In this document: in pieces, positions 9,963 through 20,013 of the stretch
How the letters are laid out: each line of letters begins with the position of its first letter
Position numbering within the stretch: the stretch's first letter is position 1
From: Buchnera aphidicola (Symydobius americanus)
Lineage (GTDB): Bacteria > Pseudomonadota > Gammaproteobacteria > Enterobacterales > Enterobacteriaceae
NCBI RefSeq assembly: GCF_964059135.1
Contig: NZ_OZ060393.1
Span: 389,428-453,427 of the forward strand
DNA length: 64,000 bases
Direction of reading: 5' to 3'
The notes under the pieces: generated by a model
The model's database searches: none
Seen by the model: the letters and a program-made list of their open reading frames with translations, nothing else
Told to the model about the DNA's origin: nothing
Position numbers and translations under genes: made by a program

Positions 9963-10595
9963 TTATCCTCCTTTAACAGCTGGCTTAACAATTACATTTC
10001 CACCAACCGATCCAGGAACAGAACCCTTTACAAATAAAAAATTCTTTTGAATATCAATTTGAATAATTTTCAAACTTTGAACTGTAACACGACAATTCCC
10101 TAAATGACCAGCCATCTTTTTTCCTTTAAACACCTTACCTGGAGTTTGATTTTGACCAATAGAACCAGGTGCTCTATGAGATAATGAATTTCCATGAGTA
10201 GCATCTTGCATACTGAAATTCCATCGCTTTATAGTACCAGAAAATCCTTTCCCTTTAGATAATCCAGTAACATCAACTTTTTTTATAGAATTAAATAAAC
10301 TTAAATTAATGATCTGACCTATTTTGAATTTATGATCTGCTGTTATTTTAAATTCCCACAAACCACGACCAGGAATTACACCAGATTTTTTAAAATGACC
10401 CATCTCTGGTTTATTTAATTTATTTTTTTTTTTTAATCCTGTAGTTAACTGAATAGCATGATAATGATCAAATTGTAATGTCTTAATTTGAGTAATTCTA
10501 TTTTCTGTTATTTCTATTACAGTAACAGGAATAGCATTACCATCTTGAGTAAATATTCTCGTCATTCCAATTTTTGTACCAACTAATCCAAGCAT
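9963..10595 (-). CDS. rplC: 50S ribosomal protein L3
   Basis: L3 is one of the two assembly initiators of the 50S subunit and reaches towards the peptidyl transferase centre. The 210-residue sequence starts [20 protein letters not shown], and contains [20 protein letters not shown] and [20 protein letters not shown]; the Gln in the GQNQTPG segment matches the position methylated by PrmB in E. coli. It ends 1 bp before the rplD start and follows rpsJ by 56 bp. Confidence 0.97.
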   Translation of the reverse strand: MLGLVGTKIGMTRIFTQDGNAIPVTVIEITENRITQIKTLQFDHYHAIQLTTGLKKKNKLNKPEMGHFKKSGVIPGRGLWEFKITADHKFKIGQIINLSLFNSIKKVDVTGLSKGKGFSGTIKRWNFSMQDATHGNSLSHRAPGSIGQNQTPGKVFKGKKMAGHLGNCRVTVQSLKIIQIDIQKNFLFVKGSVPGSVGGNVIVKPAVKGG

Positions 10596-10651
10596 ATGCT
10601 ATCACCAATTATAACGATATAATTATTAAGATAATAATTTATTATAATAAT

Positions 10652-10963
10652 TTAACTCACACTAATTTGAACATCTACTCCAGCGGATAAATCCATTCTC
10701 ATTAAAGCATCAATAGTTTTTTCGGTTGGTTCTATAATATCAATTAATCTTTTATGAGTACGGATTTCATACTGATCTCGAGCATCTTTATTAACATGGG
10801 GAGAAACTAACACTGTAAATCGTTCTTTTTTAGTCGGTAAAGGAACTGGACCACATACTTGAGCCCCAGTTCGTTTAGCTGTCGCAACAATTTCAAAAGT
10901 AGATTGATCAATCAATCGATGATCAAATGCTTTTAATCTAATTCGAATTTTCTGGTTCTGCAT
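10652..10963 (-). CDS. rpsJ: 30S ribosomal protein S10
   Basis: First gene of the S10 operon. The 103-residue protein (same length as E. coli) starts [20 protein letters not shown] and has the loop [20 protein letters not shown]. In E. coli S10 is also transcription factor NusE, bound by NusB and NusG. A 300-bp non-coding region upstream separates it from tuf. Confidence 0.97.
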   Translation of the reverse strand: MQNQKIRIRLKAFDHRLIDQSTFEIVATAKRTGAQVCGPVPLPTKKERFTVLVSPHVNKDARDQYEIRTHKRLIDIIEPTEKTIDALMRMDLSAGVDVQISVS

Positions 10964-11263
10964 AATCTCAGAACTCCAATTATTTAAAAAGAAAATTAAA
11001 AAATAGTTTAATTAAAAATAATAAACTATTATATTTTTATAATACAACATCTATTAAAAAAGATAAAACTATAAATATATTATATAATAGAATTATGATA
11101 CAACATCTGAAAAAATAAAAATATTTATTATAAAATGATATCATAACATTAAATAATATAAATTTAATAACTGTAATCTAAAAAATCAAGAAAAGAGTAT
11201 ACAATTATTCTCTTTCCTTGAAATAATGTATAATATATATAATCAGATACATTCGAATAATTA
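10964..11263. other. 300-bp intergenic region between tuf and rpsJ
   Basis: It holds the intrinsic terminator of the str operon next to tuf and presumably the promoter and leader of the S10 operon next to rpsJ. An 11-bp direct repeat (ATACAACATCT) occurs at 11042-11052 and 11098-11108. I see no convincing -35/-10 pair and no L4-type leader structure. No coding potential is visible. Confidence 0.6.
11180..11221 (-). terminator. Intrinsic terminator of the str operon
   Basis: The arms 11186-11197 and 11210-11221 are complementary at 11 of 12 positions with a 12-base loop. On the minus strand, which is the sense strand of tuf, the stem is followed by six T (11185-11180). It starts 43 bp after the tuf stop codon. 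A stem with G and C pairs plus a U-tract is the classical Rho-independent form and stands out against the AT-only background. Confidence 0.75.
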
Positions 11264-12448
11264 TTAACTAATCACCTTTACTACAACACCAGCACCCACA
11301 GTCCTACCACCTTCTCTAATTGCAAAACGTAACCCATCAGCCATGGCAATAGGGTTAATTAAAGTAACTAGCATTTTTATATTATCGCCAGGCATAACCA
11401 TTTCAACACCTTCAGGTAATTCAATTGAACCAGTAACATCAGTAGTTCGAAAATAAAACTGCGGACGATACCCTTTAAAAAATGGAGTATGTCTACCACC
11501 TTCTTCTTTAGATAAAATATATACTTCAGCCTCAAATGTAGTATGAGGGTGAATACTACCAGGTTTAGATAATACCTGACCTCTCTCTATTTCATCCCTT
11601 TTAGTACCTCGTAATAAAATACCAACATTTTCTCCGGCACGACCTTCATCTAATAATTTTCTAAACATTTCTACGCCAGTACAAATTGTTTTGGTAGTTG
11701 GTTTAATACCAACAATTTCCACTTCTTCTCCCACTTTAATAATACCTTTTTCAACCCTTCCGGTAACAACAGTACCTCTACCAGAAATAGAAAAAACATC
11801 CTCAATAGGAAGTAAAAAAGGATGATCAATATCTCTTTTAGGATTAGGAATATAAGTATCTAAAGCATTTGCTAAGTCTATAATTTTTGATTCCCATGCA
11901 GAATCTCCTTCTAATGCTTTTAGAGCAGAACCTCTAATAATAGGAGTATCATCACCAGGAAAATCATACTGGGTTAATAAATCGCGAACTTCCATTTCAA
12001 CTAATTCTAATAATTCTTCATCATCAACCATATCACATTTATTTAAAAATACTACCATATGTGGAACACCAACTTGACGACCAAGTAAAATATGTTCTCT
12101 GGTTTGCGGCATAGGACCATCCGTAGCTGCAACTACTAAAATAGCACCATCCATTTGTGCAGCCCCAGTAATCATATTTTTAATATAATCTGCATGACCT
12201 GGACAATCAACATGCGCATAATGTCGAGATTGAGTATCATACTCTACATGCGAAGTATTAATGGTTATTCCTCTTGCCTTTTCTTCGGGAGCATTATCAA
12301 TTTGATCAAAAGCACGAGCAGATCCACCATAATGTTTAGATAAAACCGTAGTAATAGCCGCTGTTAAAGTAGTTTTACCATGATCTACATGCCCTATAGT
12401 ACCCACATTAATATGCGGCTTCAAACGCTGAAATTTTTCTTTAGACAC
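11264..12448 (-). CDS. tuf: Elongation factor Tu
   Basis: EF-Tu delivers aminoacyl-tRNA to the ribosomal A site with GTP hydrolysis. The 394-residue sequence matches E. coli throughout: P-loop GHVDHGKT at 19-26, the effector region with [20 protein letters not shown] near 81-85, NKCD near 136-139, and domains 2 and 3 ending in [16 protein letters not shown]. It closes the str operon, 64 bp after fusA, and is followed by a good terminator. E. coli has two tuf genes; here only the str-operon copy is seen. Confidence 0.98.
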   Translation of the reverse strand: MSKEKFQRLKPHINVGTIGHVDHGKTTLTAAITTVLSKHYGGSARAFDQIDNAPEEKARGITINTSHVEYDTQSRHYAHVDCPGHADYIKNMITGAAQMDGAILVVAATDGPMPQTREHILLGRQVGVPHMVVFLNKCDMVDDEELLELVEMEVRDLLTQYDFPGDDTPIIRGSALKALEGDSAWESKIIDLANALDTYIPNPKRDIDHPFLLPIEDVFSISGRGTVVTGRVEKGIIKVGEEVEIVGIKPTTKTICTGVEMFRKLLDEGRAGENVGILLRGTKRDEIERGQVLSKPGSIHPHTTFEAEVYILSKEEGGRHTPFFKGYRPQFYFRTTDVTGSIELPEGVEMVMPGDNIKMLVTLINPIAMADGLRFAIREGGRTVGAGVVVKVIS

Positions 12449-12512
12449 AATTTTTTCCTTTATATATAACTAAAAAATAAATAAAATATTAAAATAAATT
12501 TAATATATAAAG

Positions 12513-14624
12513 TTATTTACTTTTTTTTTCAATAATACTTAATGAAATATTTTTAGGAATTTCTAGATAATTTAAAAATTCCATAGAATAAGATGCCCTA
12601 CCTTGAGTTTGAGAACGTAAATCAGTTGCATAACCAAACATTTCAGATAAAGGAACTCTAGCAGAAATAGACTTTCCTGTCTGTAAATCTTGCAAACCTT
12701 CTATAATACCCCGTCTTCGATTTAAGTCTCCTATTACATCTCCCATATATTCTTCTGGTGTTTCAATTTCAACTTTCATGATAGGTTCTAATAAAACTGG
12801 ATCAGCTTGCTTAAAACCACTTTTAAAGGCCATAGAAGCAGCAAATTTGAAAGCTAATTCTGAAGAATCAACATCATGATATGAACCAAAATGTAATCTT
12901 ATCCCTACATCAACAACTGGATACCCTGCAAGCGGTCCGGATTTTAATTGCTCTTGAATACCTTTATCAATAGCCGAAATATATTCGCTCGGAATTACAC
13001 CACCTTTAATATCATTAACAAAATCATATCCTGATCTTCCAGGTAATAAAGGAAATATATCAATTACAACATGACCATATTGTCCTCTTCCTCCTGATTG
13101 TTTAATATATTTTCCTTCAATATTTTTCACTGTATTTCGGATTGTTTCTCTATATGCCACTTGAGGGTTACCTATACTTGCATCAACACTAAATTCTCTT
13201 TTCATGCGATCAATAATGATTTCTAAATGTAATTCCCCCATACCAGCAATAATTGTTTGATTAGACTCATGATCAGTCCAAACTCGAAAAGATGGATCTT
13301 CTTTGGCTAATCTACTTAAAGCAAGACCCATTTTTTCTTGATCTGTTTTTGTTTTGGGCTCTACAGCAATAGAAATAACAGGTTCTGGAAATTCCATTTT
13401 TTCCAAAATAACAGGATGATTTAAATCACATAAAGTATCACCAGTAGTAACATTTTTTAAACCAATAGCAGCAGCAATATCTCCTGCTCGTACTTCTTTA
13501 ATTTCTTCCCTCTTATTAGCATGCATTTGAACAATTCTACCAAAGCGTTCTTTTTGGGATTTTACTGAATTAAATACAGTATCTCCAGAAGATACCATTC
13601 CGGAATAAACTCTAAAAAAAGTCAAATTCCCAACAAAAGGATCACTAGCAATTTTAAATGCTAAAGCAGAAAAAGGAGCATCATCACTAACAATATGATC
13701 AACAGTAATTAATTTCTTATCTTGTGATGAAGTATCTATAATAGATTTTATATCTGTCGGAGAAGGTAAATATTCAATAATAGAATCTAATAATGCCTGT
13801 ATTCCTTTATTTTTAAAAGCAGAACCACAAGTAATTAATATAATTTCATTATTTAAACATCTTTTTCTTAATCCTGATTTAATTTCATATTCAGATAAAA
13901 TTTCGTTATTTAAATATTTTTCCATAACTTCTTCATCAGACTCTGCTGCCGCTTCGATTAATATTTGATTCCATTTTTTAGAATCATCTAACATATAATC
14001 CGGGATATCATCATATCGAAATGTAATACCTTGATCAGCATCATTCCAATATACTGCTTTCATTTTAATTAAATCAATAATTCCAAGAAACTGATCTTCT
14101 TCTCCAATAGATAATTGAATAGGTATAGGATTAGCACGTAATTTAGATCTAATTTGATCAACCACTTTTAAAAAATTTGCTCCAATACGATCCATTTTAT
14201 TAACAAATGCAATTCGGGGAACTTTATATTTATTTGCCTGCCGCCAAACTGTTTCAGATTGAGGTTGAACACCTCCAACAGCACAATAAACCATCACTAC
14301 ACCATCTAAAATACGCATAGATCGTTCTACTTCAATTGTAAAATCTACATGACCGGGTGTATCAATAATATTAATACGATGAGGTAAAAACTGCTTTGAC
14401 ATACCAGACCAAAATGTCGTAGTAGCAGCTGAAGTAATTGTTATTCCTCGTTCTTGCTCTTGCTCCATCCAATCCATTGTAGCCGCACCGTCATGAACTT
14501 CTCCAATTTTGTGATTAATACCTGTATAAAACAAAATTCTCTCAGTAGTAGTGGTTTTACCAGCATCAATGTGTGCACTAATACCTATATTACGATAATT
14601 AATAATTGGTGTTGTACGAACCAT
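12513..14624 (-). CDS. fusA: Elongation factor G
   Basis: EF-G catalyses ribosomal translocation and, with RRF, ribosome recycling. The 703-residue protein (E. coli 704) has the P-loop AHIDAGKT at 17-24, switch region [39 protein letters not shown] near 141-144, and the domain IV and V blocks [19 protein letters not shown] and [20 protein letters not shown]. It lies between rpsG and tuf in str-operon order. No second fusA copy or truncation is visible. Confidence 0.98.
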   Translation of the reverse strand: MVRTTPIINYRNIGISAHIDAGKTTTTERILFYTGINHKIGEVHDGAATMDWMEQEQERGITITSAATTTFWSGMSKQFLPHRINIIDTPGHVDFTIEVERSMRILDGVVMVYCAVGGVQPQSETVWRQANKYKVPRIAFVNKMDRIGANFLKVVDQIRSKLRANPIPIQLSIGEEDQFLGIIDLIKMKAVYWNDADQGITFRYDDIPDYMLDDSKKWNQILIEAAAESDEEVMEKYLNNEILSEYEIKSGLRKRCLNNEIILITCGSAFKNKGIQALLDSIIEYLPSPTDIKSIIDTSSQDKKLITVDHIVSDDAPFSALAFKIASDPFVGNLTFFRVYSGMVSSGDTVFNSVKSQKERFGRIVQMHANKREEIKEVRAGDIAAAIGLKNVTTGDTLCDLNHPVILEKMEFPEPVISIAVEPKTKTDQEKMGLALSRLAKEDPSFRVWTDHESNQTIIAGMGELHLEIIIDRMKREFSVDASIGNPQVAYRETIRNTVKNIEGKYIKQSGGRGQYGHVVIDIFPLLPGRSGYDFVNDIKGGVIPSEYISAIDKGIQEQLKSGPLAGYPVVDVGIRLHFGSYHDVDSSELAFKFAASMAFKSGFKQADPVLLEPIMKVEIETPEEYMGDVIGDLNRRRGIIEGLQDLQTGKSISARVPLSEMFGYATDLRSQTQGRASYSMEFLNYLEIPKNISLSIIEKKSK

Positions 14625-14692
14625 ATTTTCCCTTTATAAAAATAACATAATTAAAACTATATTTTATTAATATATAGTTTATATTATGAAAA

Positions 14693-15163
14693 TTACCAAC
14701 GATAATGTGCAAAAGCCTTATTTGCTTCTGCCATGCGATGAACTTCTTCACGTTTTTTAACAGCAGAACCCTTATTTTCTAAAACATCTAATAATTCATA
14801 AAATAAACGAAGAAACATTGATTTTTCTTTTCTTTTCCTTGCAGACATGATAATCCAACGCATTGCTAATGCATCCCGCCTAATTGGACGAACCTCAACA
14901 GGAACTTGATATGTAGAACCACCTACTCTTCTAGATTTAACTTCTACAACAGGACGAACATTTTCTAATGCTTCATCAAAAATCGACAATTCATTTTTTT
15001 TATGTTTTTCAGATAATTTCTGTAATGCAGTATACACAATATATGATGCAAGAGATTTTTTTCCATCAACCATTAATATATTAATAAATTTTGCTAATAA
15101 TACAGAAGAAAATTTAGGATCTGGCAAAATTTCACGATTCCCAACAACACGACGACGAGACAT
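14693..15163 (-). CDS. rpsG: 30S ribosomal protein S7
   Basis: S7 nucleates assembly of the 30S head and contacts E-site tRNA. The 156-residue product has [20 protein letters not shown], the [20 protein letters not shown] beta-hairpin and the terminal [16 protein letters not shown]. In E. coli S7 represses translation of its own operon through the rpsL-rpsG spacer; here that spacer is only 52 bp and AT-rich, so the regulatory structure may be gone. Confidence 0.97.
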   Translation of the reverse strand: MSRRRVVGNREILPDPKFSSVLLAKFINILMVDGKKSLASYIVYTALQKLSEKHKKNELSIFDEALENVRPVVEVKSRRVGGSTYQVPVEVRPIRRDALAMRWIIMSARKRKEKSMFLRLFYELLDVLENKGSAVKKREEVHRMAEANKAFAHYRW

Positions 15164-15215
15164 ACTTATTCTCCAACAAATTAAAATGAATAAAAATTAA
15201 TAATTAAAATAAATA

Positions 15216-15590
15216 TTATTTTTTTGATTTTTTTACACCATATTTTGACCTACTCTTCTTTCGTTCTTTAACACCAGCGCAATCTAAAGCACCTCGAACT
15301 ACATGGTAACGAACTCCAGGTAAATCTTTAACACGACCACCTCGAATTAAAATAACCGAATGTTCTTGCAAATTATGACCTTCTCCACCAATATAAGCAG
15401 TGACTTCAAATCCATTAGTTAATTTTACACGACATACTTTACGTAAAGCAGAGTTAGGTTTTTTAGGAGTAGTAGTATATACTCTCATACAAACACCCCT
15501 TTTTTGAGGACATTTTTCTAATGCGGGAACATTATTTTTTATTATTCTTCGAACACGAGGTGAACGTACTAATTGATTAATTGTAACCAT
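15216..15590 (-). CDS. rpsL: 30S ribosomal protein S12
   Basis: S12 lies at the decoding centre. The 124-residue protein matches E. coli: [40 protein letters not shown] and [20 protein letters not shown]. The lysine of TPKKPNS and the lysine of GRVKDLPG, whose changes give streptomycin resistance in other bacteria, are both wild type; the aspartate methylthiolated by RimO in E. coli (GGRVKD) is present. It is the first gene of the str operon, with TGAGGG as Shine-Dalgarno. Confidence 0.97.
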   Translation of the reverse strand: MVTINQLVRSPRVRRIIKNNVPALEKCPQKRGVCMRVYTTTPKKPNSALRKVCRVKLTNGFEVTAYIGGEGHNLQEHSVILIRGGRVKDLPGVRYHVVRGALDCAGVKERKKSRSKYGVKKSKK

Positions 15591-15627
15591 AAAACCCTCA
15601 AAATAAATAGATAAAACTAATTAAGAA

Positions 15628-15656
15628 AATTTATCAGATAAATTAATTATGAACAA
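15628..15656 (-). promoter_or_regulatory. Possible sigma-70 promoter of the str operon
   Basis: On the minus strand a TTGTTC (15656-15651) and a TAAATT (15633-15628) are spaced by 17 bp, 38 bp upstream of the rpsL start. Spacing is ideal but both hexamers are only partial matches, and AT-rich sequence gives many such hits. Confidence 0.3.
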
Positions 15657-15719
15657 TCTTAACTTTGTTATATAAATAATTTAATATTAAAATTAAATAT
15701 TATTAATAATTTAAAAACA

Positions 15720-16007
15720 TTACCAATTCATACAAAGTTTATGTTTTTCTGTTAATATAATTAATTCAGAGTAATTAATGATATGAAATTTATCAGAAAC
15801 CTTATTCAAAATACCTCTTGCTATTACATCTTCTCTAAGTAAGTATAAATTTATATTAGATAAATTGATTCCCTTAAAAAACGTATTATTTCTTATAGAA
15901 ATCAATACACCATCTTGTAAAGCAACAAAATCATCCATAGAATTTAAAAATTTTAATATTGAATTAAAATTTACCTGAAAAGGAGAATTCATTAAAATAT
16001 GTAACAT
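15720..16007 (-). CDS. tusB: Sulfurtransferase complex subunit TusB
   Basis: TusB is part of the TusBCD hexamer, which receives sulfur from TusA and passes it through TusE to MnmA for 2-thiolation of the wobble uridine in tRNA-Lys, Glu and Gln. The 95-residue product has the same length as in E. coli and shows FVALQDGVLISIRNN and LYLLREDVIARGILNKVSDK. TusB itself lacks the catalytic cysteine. It follows tusC by 18 bp and precedes the str operon, as in enterobacteria. Confidence 0.93.
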   Translation of the reverse strand: MLHILMNSPFQVNFNSILKFLNSMDDFVALQDGVLISIRNNTFFKGINLSNINLYLLREDVIARGILNKVSDKFHIINYSELIILTEKHKLCMNW

Positions 16008-16025
16008 AAATATATTTTTGTAAAT

Positions 16026-16385
16026 TTAAAAATTTAATATATGATCAAATTCATATAATTTTGATCGTATTTGTTTTGAATTTAATAAATTAACAGGTAA
16101 TATAAAATCAGTATCTTTAAAACAACCTCTTTCCAAAAGAGAATCATAACATAAATAAAAACTATTAATATTAAAAAAAGATAATGCACGAAATGAAAGG
16201 GAATAATTCTTAAGTAATATCCCTCGCGTATCTTGGTTACTTAAAATCTGAAAAATACCATCCTCAATAAAAAAAAGACTAAGATTATTCGTTAAACAAG
16301 ATGCAGATAATACAAAATCTAATCCTTCCTTACCCAAACTATTTCCATGAGGAGAACAAGAAAATACCACAGCAATTTTTTTCAT
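16026..16385 (-). CDS. tusC: Sulfurtransferase complex subunit TusC
   Basis: The 119-residue protein equals E. coli TusC in length and carries KKIAVVFSCSPHGNSLGKEG, the FFIEDGIFQIL block and the terminal LYEFDHILNF. It belongs to the DsrE/F fold and is a structural partner in TusBCD. Note the poly-A and poly-T tracts typical of this genome, none of which breaks the frame. It lies 5 bp after tusD. Confidence 0.93.
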   Translation of the reverse strand: MKKIAVVFSCSPHGNSLGKEGLDFVLSASCLTNNLSLFFIEDGIFQILSNQDTRGILLKNYSLSFRALSFFNINSFYLCYDSLLERGCFKDTDFILPVNLLNSKQIRSKLYEFDHILNF

Positions 16386-16390
16386 ATAAA

Positions 16391-16780
16391 TTAAAATTGA
16401 ACCAATCGATCAGATTTTAAAATAGAACTTACCAACGTTCCTAAGCCAGTTAAATGAAAAGATTTATGCAAATTTCCATCAGAAAATCCCAAATCTAACG
16501 CAAGATTATCATCAATTACGCCTCTAACATATGCTGCATTAGAGCAAACATGTAAATTAATAGAAAATTTTTTACTAAATCTGCACCAAGAATATACTAA
16601 ATTCTCTTCATCAATGGATGAATACAAAAATTTATTTGAATTATAAATACCATTACAATAAAAAAAAACACTGTTAATTGAGTGTATTTTAAAATGAATT
16701 AAATTTTTTGAAAATAAAAAAGCACTAATAGCATTTTCAGTGCCATATGGCGGACCCATAACAAGTATAGTATATTTCAA
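16391..16780 (-). CDS. tusD: Sulfurtransferase TusD
   Basis: TusD is the catalytic subunit of TusBCD; its cysteine carries the persulfide. The 129-residue product starts MKYTILVMGPPYGTENAISA, has the INLHVCSNAAYVRGVIDDN block with the active cysteine at about position 78, and ends in LTGLGTLVSSILKSDRLVQF, like the E. coli protein (128). First gene of tusDCB on the minus strand. The 200-bp spacer to the divergent tsgA contains only AT-rich sequence and no recognisable remnant of a gene. Confidence 0.94.
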   Translation of the reverse strand: MKYTILVMGPPYGTENAISAFLFSKNLIHFKIHSINSVFFYCNGIYNSNKFLYSSIDEENLVYSWCRFSKKFSINLHVCSNAAYVRGVIDDNLALDLGFSDGNLHKSFHLTGLGTLVSSILKSDRLVQF

Positions 16781-16980
16781 ATTTTATTCCATCTTACAAA
16801 TAATATAAGTTTATTCAATAAAATACTACATTAAATTAAAAAAAACATCATATTAAAATATAAATAATAAAAATTTTTTAAATTTTATCATATGTAAAAA
16901 AAAAAGTAAAAAATATTTCATTAACTACACACAATACAATACAAAATAAAATACTAAAAGACAAAACATATTATATTATA

Positions 16981-18165
16981 ATGAGAAAAAAAATCACTAA
17001 AGATAAAATTGGATTAACTTTGATAAGTTTCCTATCCTATTATTTTATAGGATCAATTATTACTATCACTGGAATTCTTATGAAAAGTATTGCAAGGTAT
17101 TTTCATGTCTCTATGTCTGAAATTAGTAGTACATTTACTTATTTAAATCTTGGAATACTGATTTCTATTCTATTGAACTCATGGATTACAAATTTTATAT
17201 CTTTAAATAAACAGATTCTCACAGGCTTCATCTTTATAATACCCTCAATATTAGGATTAGCGTATTCAAATAATATTGCAACATTCTGTATTAGTATATT
17301 TATACTAGGATTAGTTGGGGGAATGACAATGTCTATTGGAACATTTTTGATCACATGTATATACAATGGAAAAAATAGAACATCAAAATTATTAATAACA
17401 GATTCATTTTTTAGTCTGTCCGGTATGACATTTCCAATAATTGCATCTTATTTCATCAAACACGATATATCATGGTATTGGATCTATATCATGATTGCGA
17501 TGATATACTTTTTAATACTTATCATTTCTTTAAATGTAAATTTTCCAAATCACATCATCTATAATCAAAAAAAAAAATATATTAAACAAGAAAAATATCA
17601 AATCAACATTAGTATACTAACATTATGTTTTGCTGCATTATTATATATTTTAGGACAATTAGGATTTATATCTTGGATACCAGAATACTTAATACAAAAT
17701 ATTAATATAAATATTCAAACACTCGGAAAATTAATAAGTAATTTTTGGATGTCTTATATGATAGGCATGTGGTTTTTTAGTTATATTTTAAATTTTTTTG
17801 ATTTACAAAAATCCCTATTATATTTAACGAGTATTTCTACTATTTTGATGTATCTAATTATTCATACAAAAAATATCCAATCCTTGATAATCATTATGAT
17901 TATGTTAGGTTTTTTTTCAAGTGCAATTTATACCATTATCATTACATTAACCGCATTACAAAAAAAAAATGTTTCCCATAAATTAATTAATTTAATATTA
18001 ACATCAGGAACATTTGGTACGTTATTAACATTTATAATTACCAGCCCGATTGTTTCTCATTTTGGAATATATATAACATTAACAATATCAAATATATTAT
18101 ATGGAATTATTTCAATTTTATCTTGGACATTAAAGTTTTCTAGTAACCATACAAAAAATCTTTAA
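16981..18165 (+). CDS. tsgA: Major facilitator superfamily transporter TsgA
   Basis: A 394-residue polytopic protein with about twelve hydrophobic segments. It aligns closely with E. coli TsgA in several blocks: SFLSYYFIGSIITITGILM, MSIGTFLITCIYNGKNR, ILGQLGFISWIPEYLIQNI, LISNFWMSYMIGMWFFSYIL, GFFSSAIYTIIITLTAL and LTSGTFGTLLTFIITSPIVS. The substrate is unknown in E. coli and here. It is one of only two transporter genes in the window. It converges on trpS with a 23-bp gap. Being one of few transporters kept in such a small genome suggests a role in exchange with the host, which is inference. Confidence 0.88.
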   Translation: MRKKITKDKIGLTLISFLSYYFIGSIITITGILMKSIARYFHVSMSEISSTFTYLNLGILISILLNSWITNFISLNKQILTGFIFIIPSILGLAYSNNIATFCISIFILGLVGGMTMSIGTFLITCIYNGKNRTSKLLITDSFFSLSGMTFPIIASYFIKHDISWYWIYIMIAMIYFLILIISLNVNFPNHIIYNQKKKYIKQEKYQINISILTLCFAALLYILGQLGFISWIPEYLIQNININIQTLGKLISNFWMSYMIGMWFFSYILNFFDLQKSLLYLTSISTILMYLIIHTKNIQSLIIIMIMLGFFSSAIYTIIITLTALQKKNVSHKLINLILTSGTFGTLLTFIITSPIVSHFGIYITLTISNILYGIISILSWTLKFSSNHTKNL

Positions 18166-18188
18166 AATATTTAAAATAAAATATATTT

Positions 18189-19187
18189 TTAAGATAAACC
18201 CATTTTATAATATACTTTTTCTAGTGTAATTTTAGCTCGTAAACTAGCCTGATGCGACCCATTATCTAAAATATCCTGCAAATATAATTCATTATTTCTA
18301 AAGTATAAAAATTTTTCTTGTAATATATTCAAAGAATAATATATAGTATCAGATACAAATTTCTTAAAAGTATTATATGATACATTATAAAATTCTTTCT
18401 CTAAAACAGATATTTTCTTTCCAGTTAAACTCGCCAAAATATTTAATAAATTTGAAATACCTGCTTTACGATTCGGTTCATAAAATATTTTATTCTCTGA
18501 ATCCGTAATAGATCGAGAAATTTTTCTCAAAATAGATTGTTTATCATCTAGTAAAAATATTACATTATTTATATTAACATCTGATTTTGACATCTTTTTT
18601 GTTGGATTTAATAACGCCATAATTTTAACATGACAATCATTTAATTTATAATTTGAAGGTAGTTTAAAGGTCTTCCCATGTAGTACATTAAATCGATTAG
18701 CAATTTTTTTAGCTAATTCTAAATGTTGTTTTTGATCATGACCAACAATAATATAATCTGTTTGATATAACAAAATATCTGATGACATTAAAATAGGATA
18801 ATTTAATAAACCAACATTAACATTTTTACTATTTATTTTTGATTTATGTTTAAATTGTGTCATACGGATTAATTCACCAAAATACGTATAGCAATTTAAT
18901 ATCCAATTTAATTGACAATGTTCAGATACCGAAGATTGAATGAATATAATACTTTTTTTAGGATCAACTCCTGAAGCTAAATAAAAAGCTAATGTATCAA
19001 AAGTAATTTTTCTTAATAATCTATGTTCCTGAAACGATGTAAGAGCATGCAAATCAGCTATACTATAAATACAGGTAGCATTATTTTGTATGATAGACCA
19101 ATGAGATAAAGAACCAATATAATTCCCTAAAGTAAGATTACCTGATGGTTGAACAGCACTAAAAATAATTGGTTTAGATAAAATCAC
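18189..19187 (-). CDS. trpS: Tryptophanyl-tRNA synthetase
   Basis: Class I synthetase charging tRNA-Trp, whose gene is also in this window at 58046-58119. The 332-residue product (E. coli 334) has the HIGH-type motif PSGNLTLGNYIG at about 14-25 and the KKMSKS motif at about 195-200, with GHDQKQHLELAKKIANRFN between them. The tail QASLRAKITLEKVYYKMGLS is complete. It lies before rpe in the minus direction, separated by 76 bp. Confidence 0.96.
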   Translation of the reverse strand: MILSKPIIFSAVQPSGNLTLGNYIGSLSHWSIIQNNATCIYSIADLHALTSFQEHRLLRKITFDTLAFYLASGVDPKKSIIFIQSSVSEHCQLNWILNCYTYFGELIRMTQFKHKSKINSKNVNVGLLNYPILMSSDILLYQTDYIIVGHDQKQHLELAKKIANRFNVLHGKTFKLPSNYKLNDCHVKIMALLNPTKKMSKSDVNINNVIFLLDDKQSILRKISRSITDSENKIFYEPNRKAGISNLLNILASLTGKKISVLEKEFYNVSYNTFKKFVSDTIYYSLNILQEKFLYFRNNELYLQDILDNGSHQASLRAKITLEKVYYKMGLS

Positions 19188-19263
19188 ACTTCATCCTCAG
19201 AAATAAAAAAAATCAATTCAAAAATATAATTATATTATATATTATTAAAAATTTCATAAATAT

Positions 19264-19932
19264 TTAAATACTATATAATTTACTTTTCATGTTTTGAATA
19301 ATTTTGAAGTAATTTTTTGAACTAAATATAGCAGAACCAACAACAAATATATCCGCTCCAGCAGAAGCAATATCTGAAATATTACTTAATTTAATACCAC
19401 CATCTACCTCTAATAAAATATTAGGAAAAAATTTATCAATCCGAATACGAATTTCACGCAATTTATCTAACATTTTTGGAATAAAACTTTGTCCAGAAAA
19501 ACCAGGATTAACACCCATTAATAAAATTATATCAATCTTATCCATGGTATAATCTAAAATACTTAATGACGTAGACGGATTAAAACCTAAACCAACCTTA
19601 CAACCAGAATTTTTAATTAAAGTCAATGTTTTATCAACATGATCTGTAGTTTCAGGATGAATAGTGATGCAATCTGCTCCAGATTTTGCAAAGATAGGAA
19701 TTAAATTATCGACTGGTTTTACCATTAAATGTACATCAATTGGAGCTGTAATCTTGTAATCTTTCAAAGACTTTAATACCATTGGACCAATGGTTAAATT
19801 TGGAACATAATGATTGTCCATTACATCAAAATGCACGATATCACCACCTGCAGATAATGCTTTTTGTACATCTTCTCCTAATCTTGAAAAATCCGCAGAT
19901 AGAATTGAAGGAGCAATAAAAAATTTTTTCAT
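19264..19932 (-). CDS. rpe: Ribulose-phosphate 3-epimerase
   Basis: Interconverts ribulose 5-phosphate and xylulose 5-phosphate in the pentose phosphate pathway, which supplies erythrose 4-phosphate for the shikimate pathway (aroB is next door). The ATG at 19930-19932 gives 222 residues; a TTG one codon upstream is also possible. TIM-barrel markers are [66 protein letters not shown] and [11 protein letters not shown]; metal-binding His and Asp residues are present. Confidence 0.96.
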   Translation of the reverse strand: MKKFFIAPSILSADFSRLGEDVQKALSAGGDIVHFDVMDNHYVPNLTIGPMVLKSLKDYKITAPIDVHLMVKPVDNLIPIFAKSGADCITIHPETTDHVDKTLTLIKNSGCKVGLGFNPSTSLSILDYTMDKIDIILLMGVNPGFSGQSFIPKMLDKLREIRIRIDKFFPNILLEVDGGIKLSNISDIASAGADIFVVGSAIFSSKNYFKIIQNMKSKLYSI

Positions 19933-20013
19933 CAAAATCTCTTATATTAATAATCAATATTAGAATTAATTTATATATCTTCCAAAAATAAAATAAATCA
20001 TAATAAAGTCAAA

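Noticed and set aside
15660-15719. AT-rich inverted repeats between rpsL and tusB
   Set aside because: The arms are imperfect and pure A/T; no defined stem can be supported.
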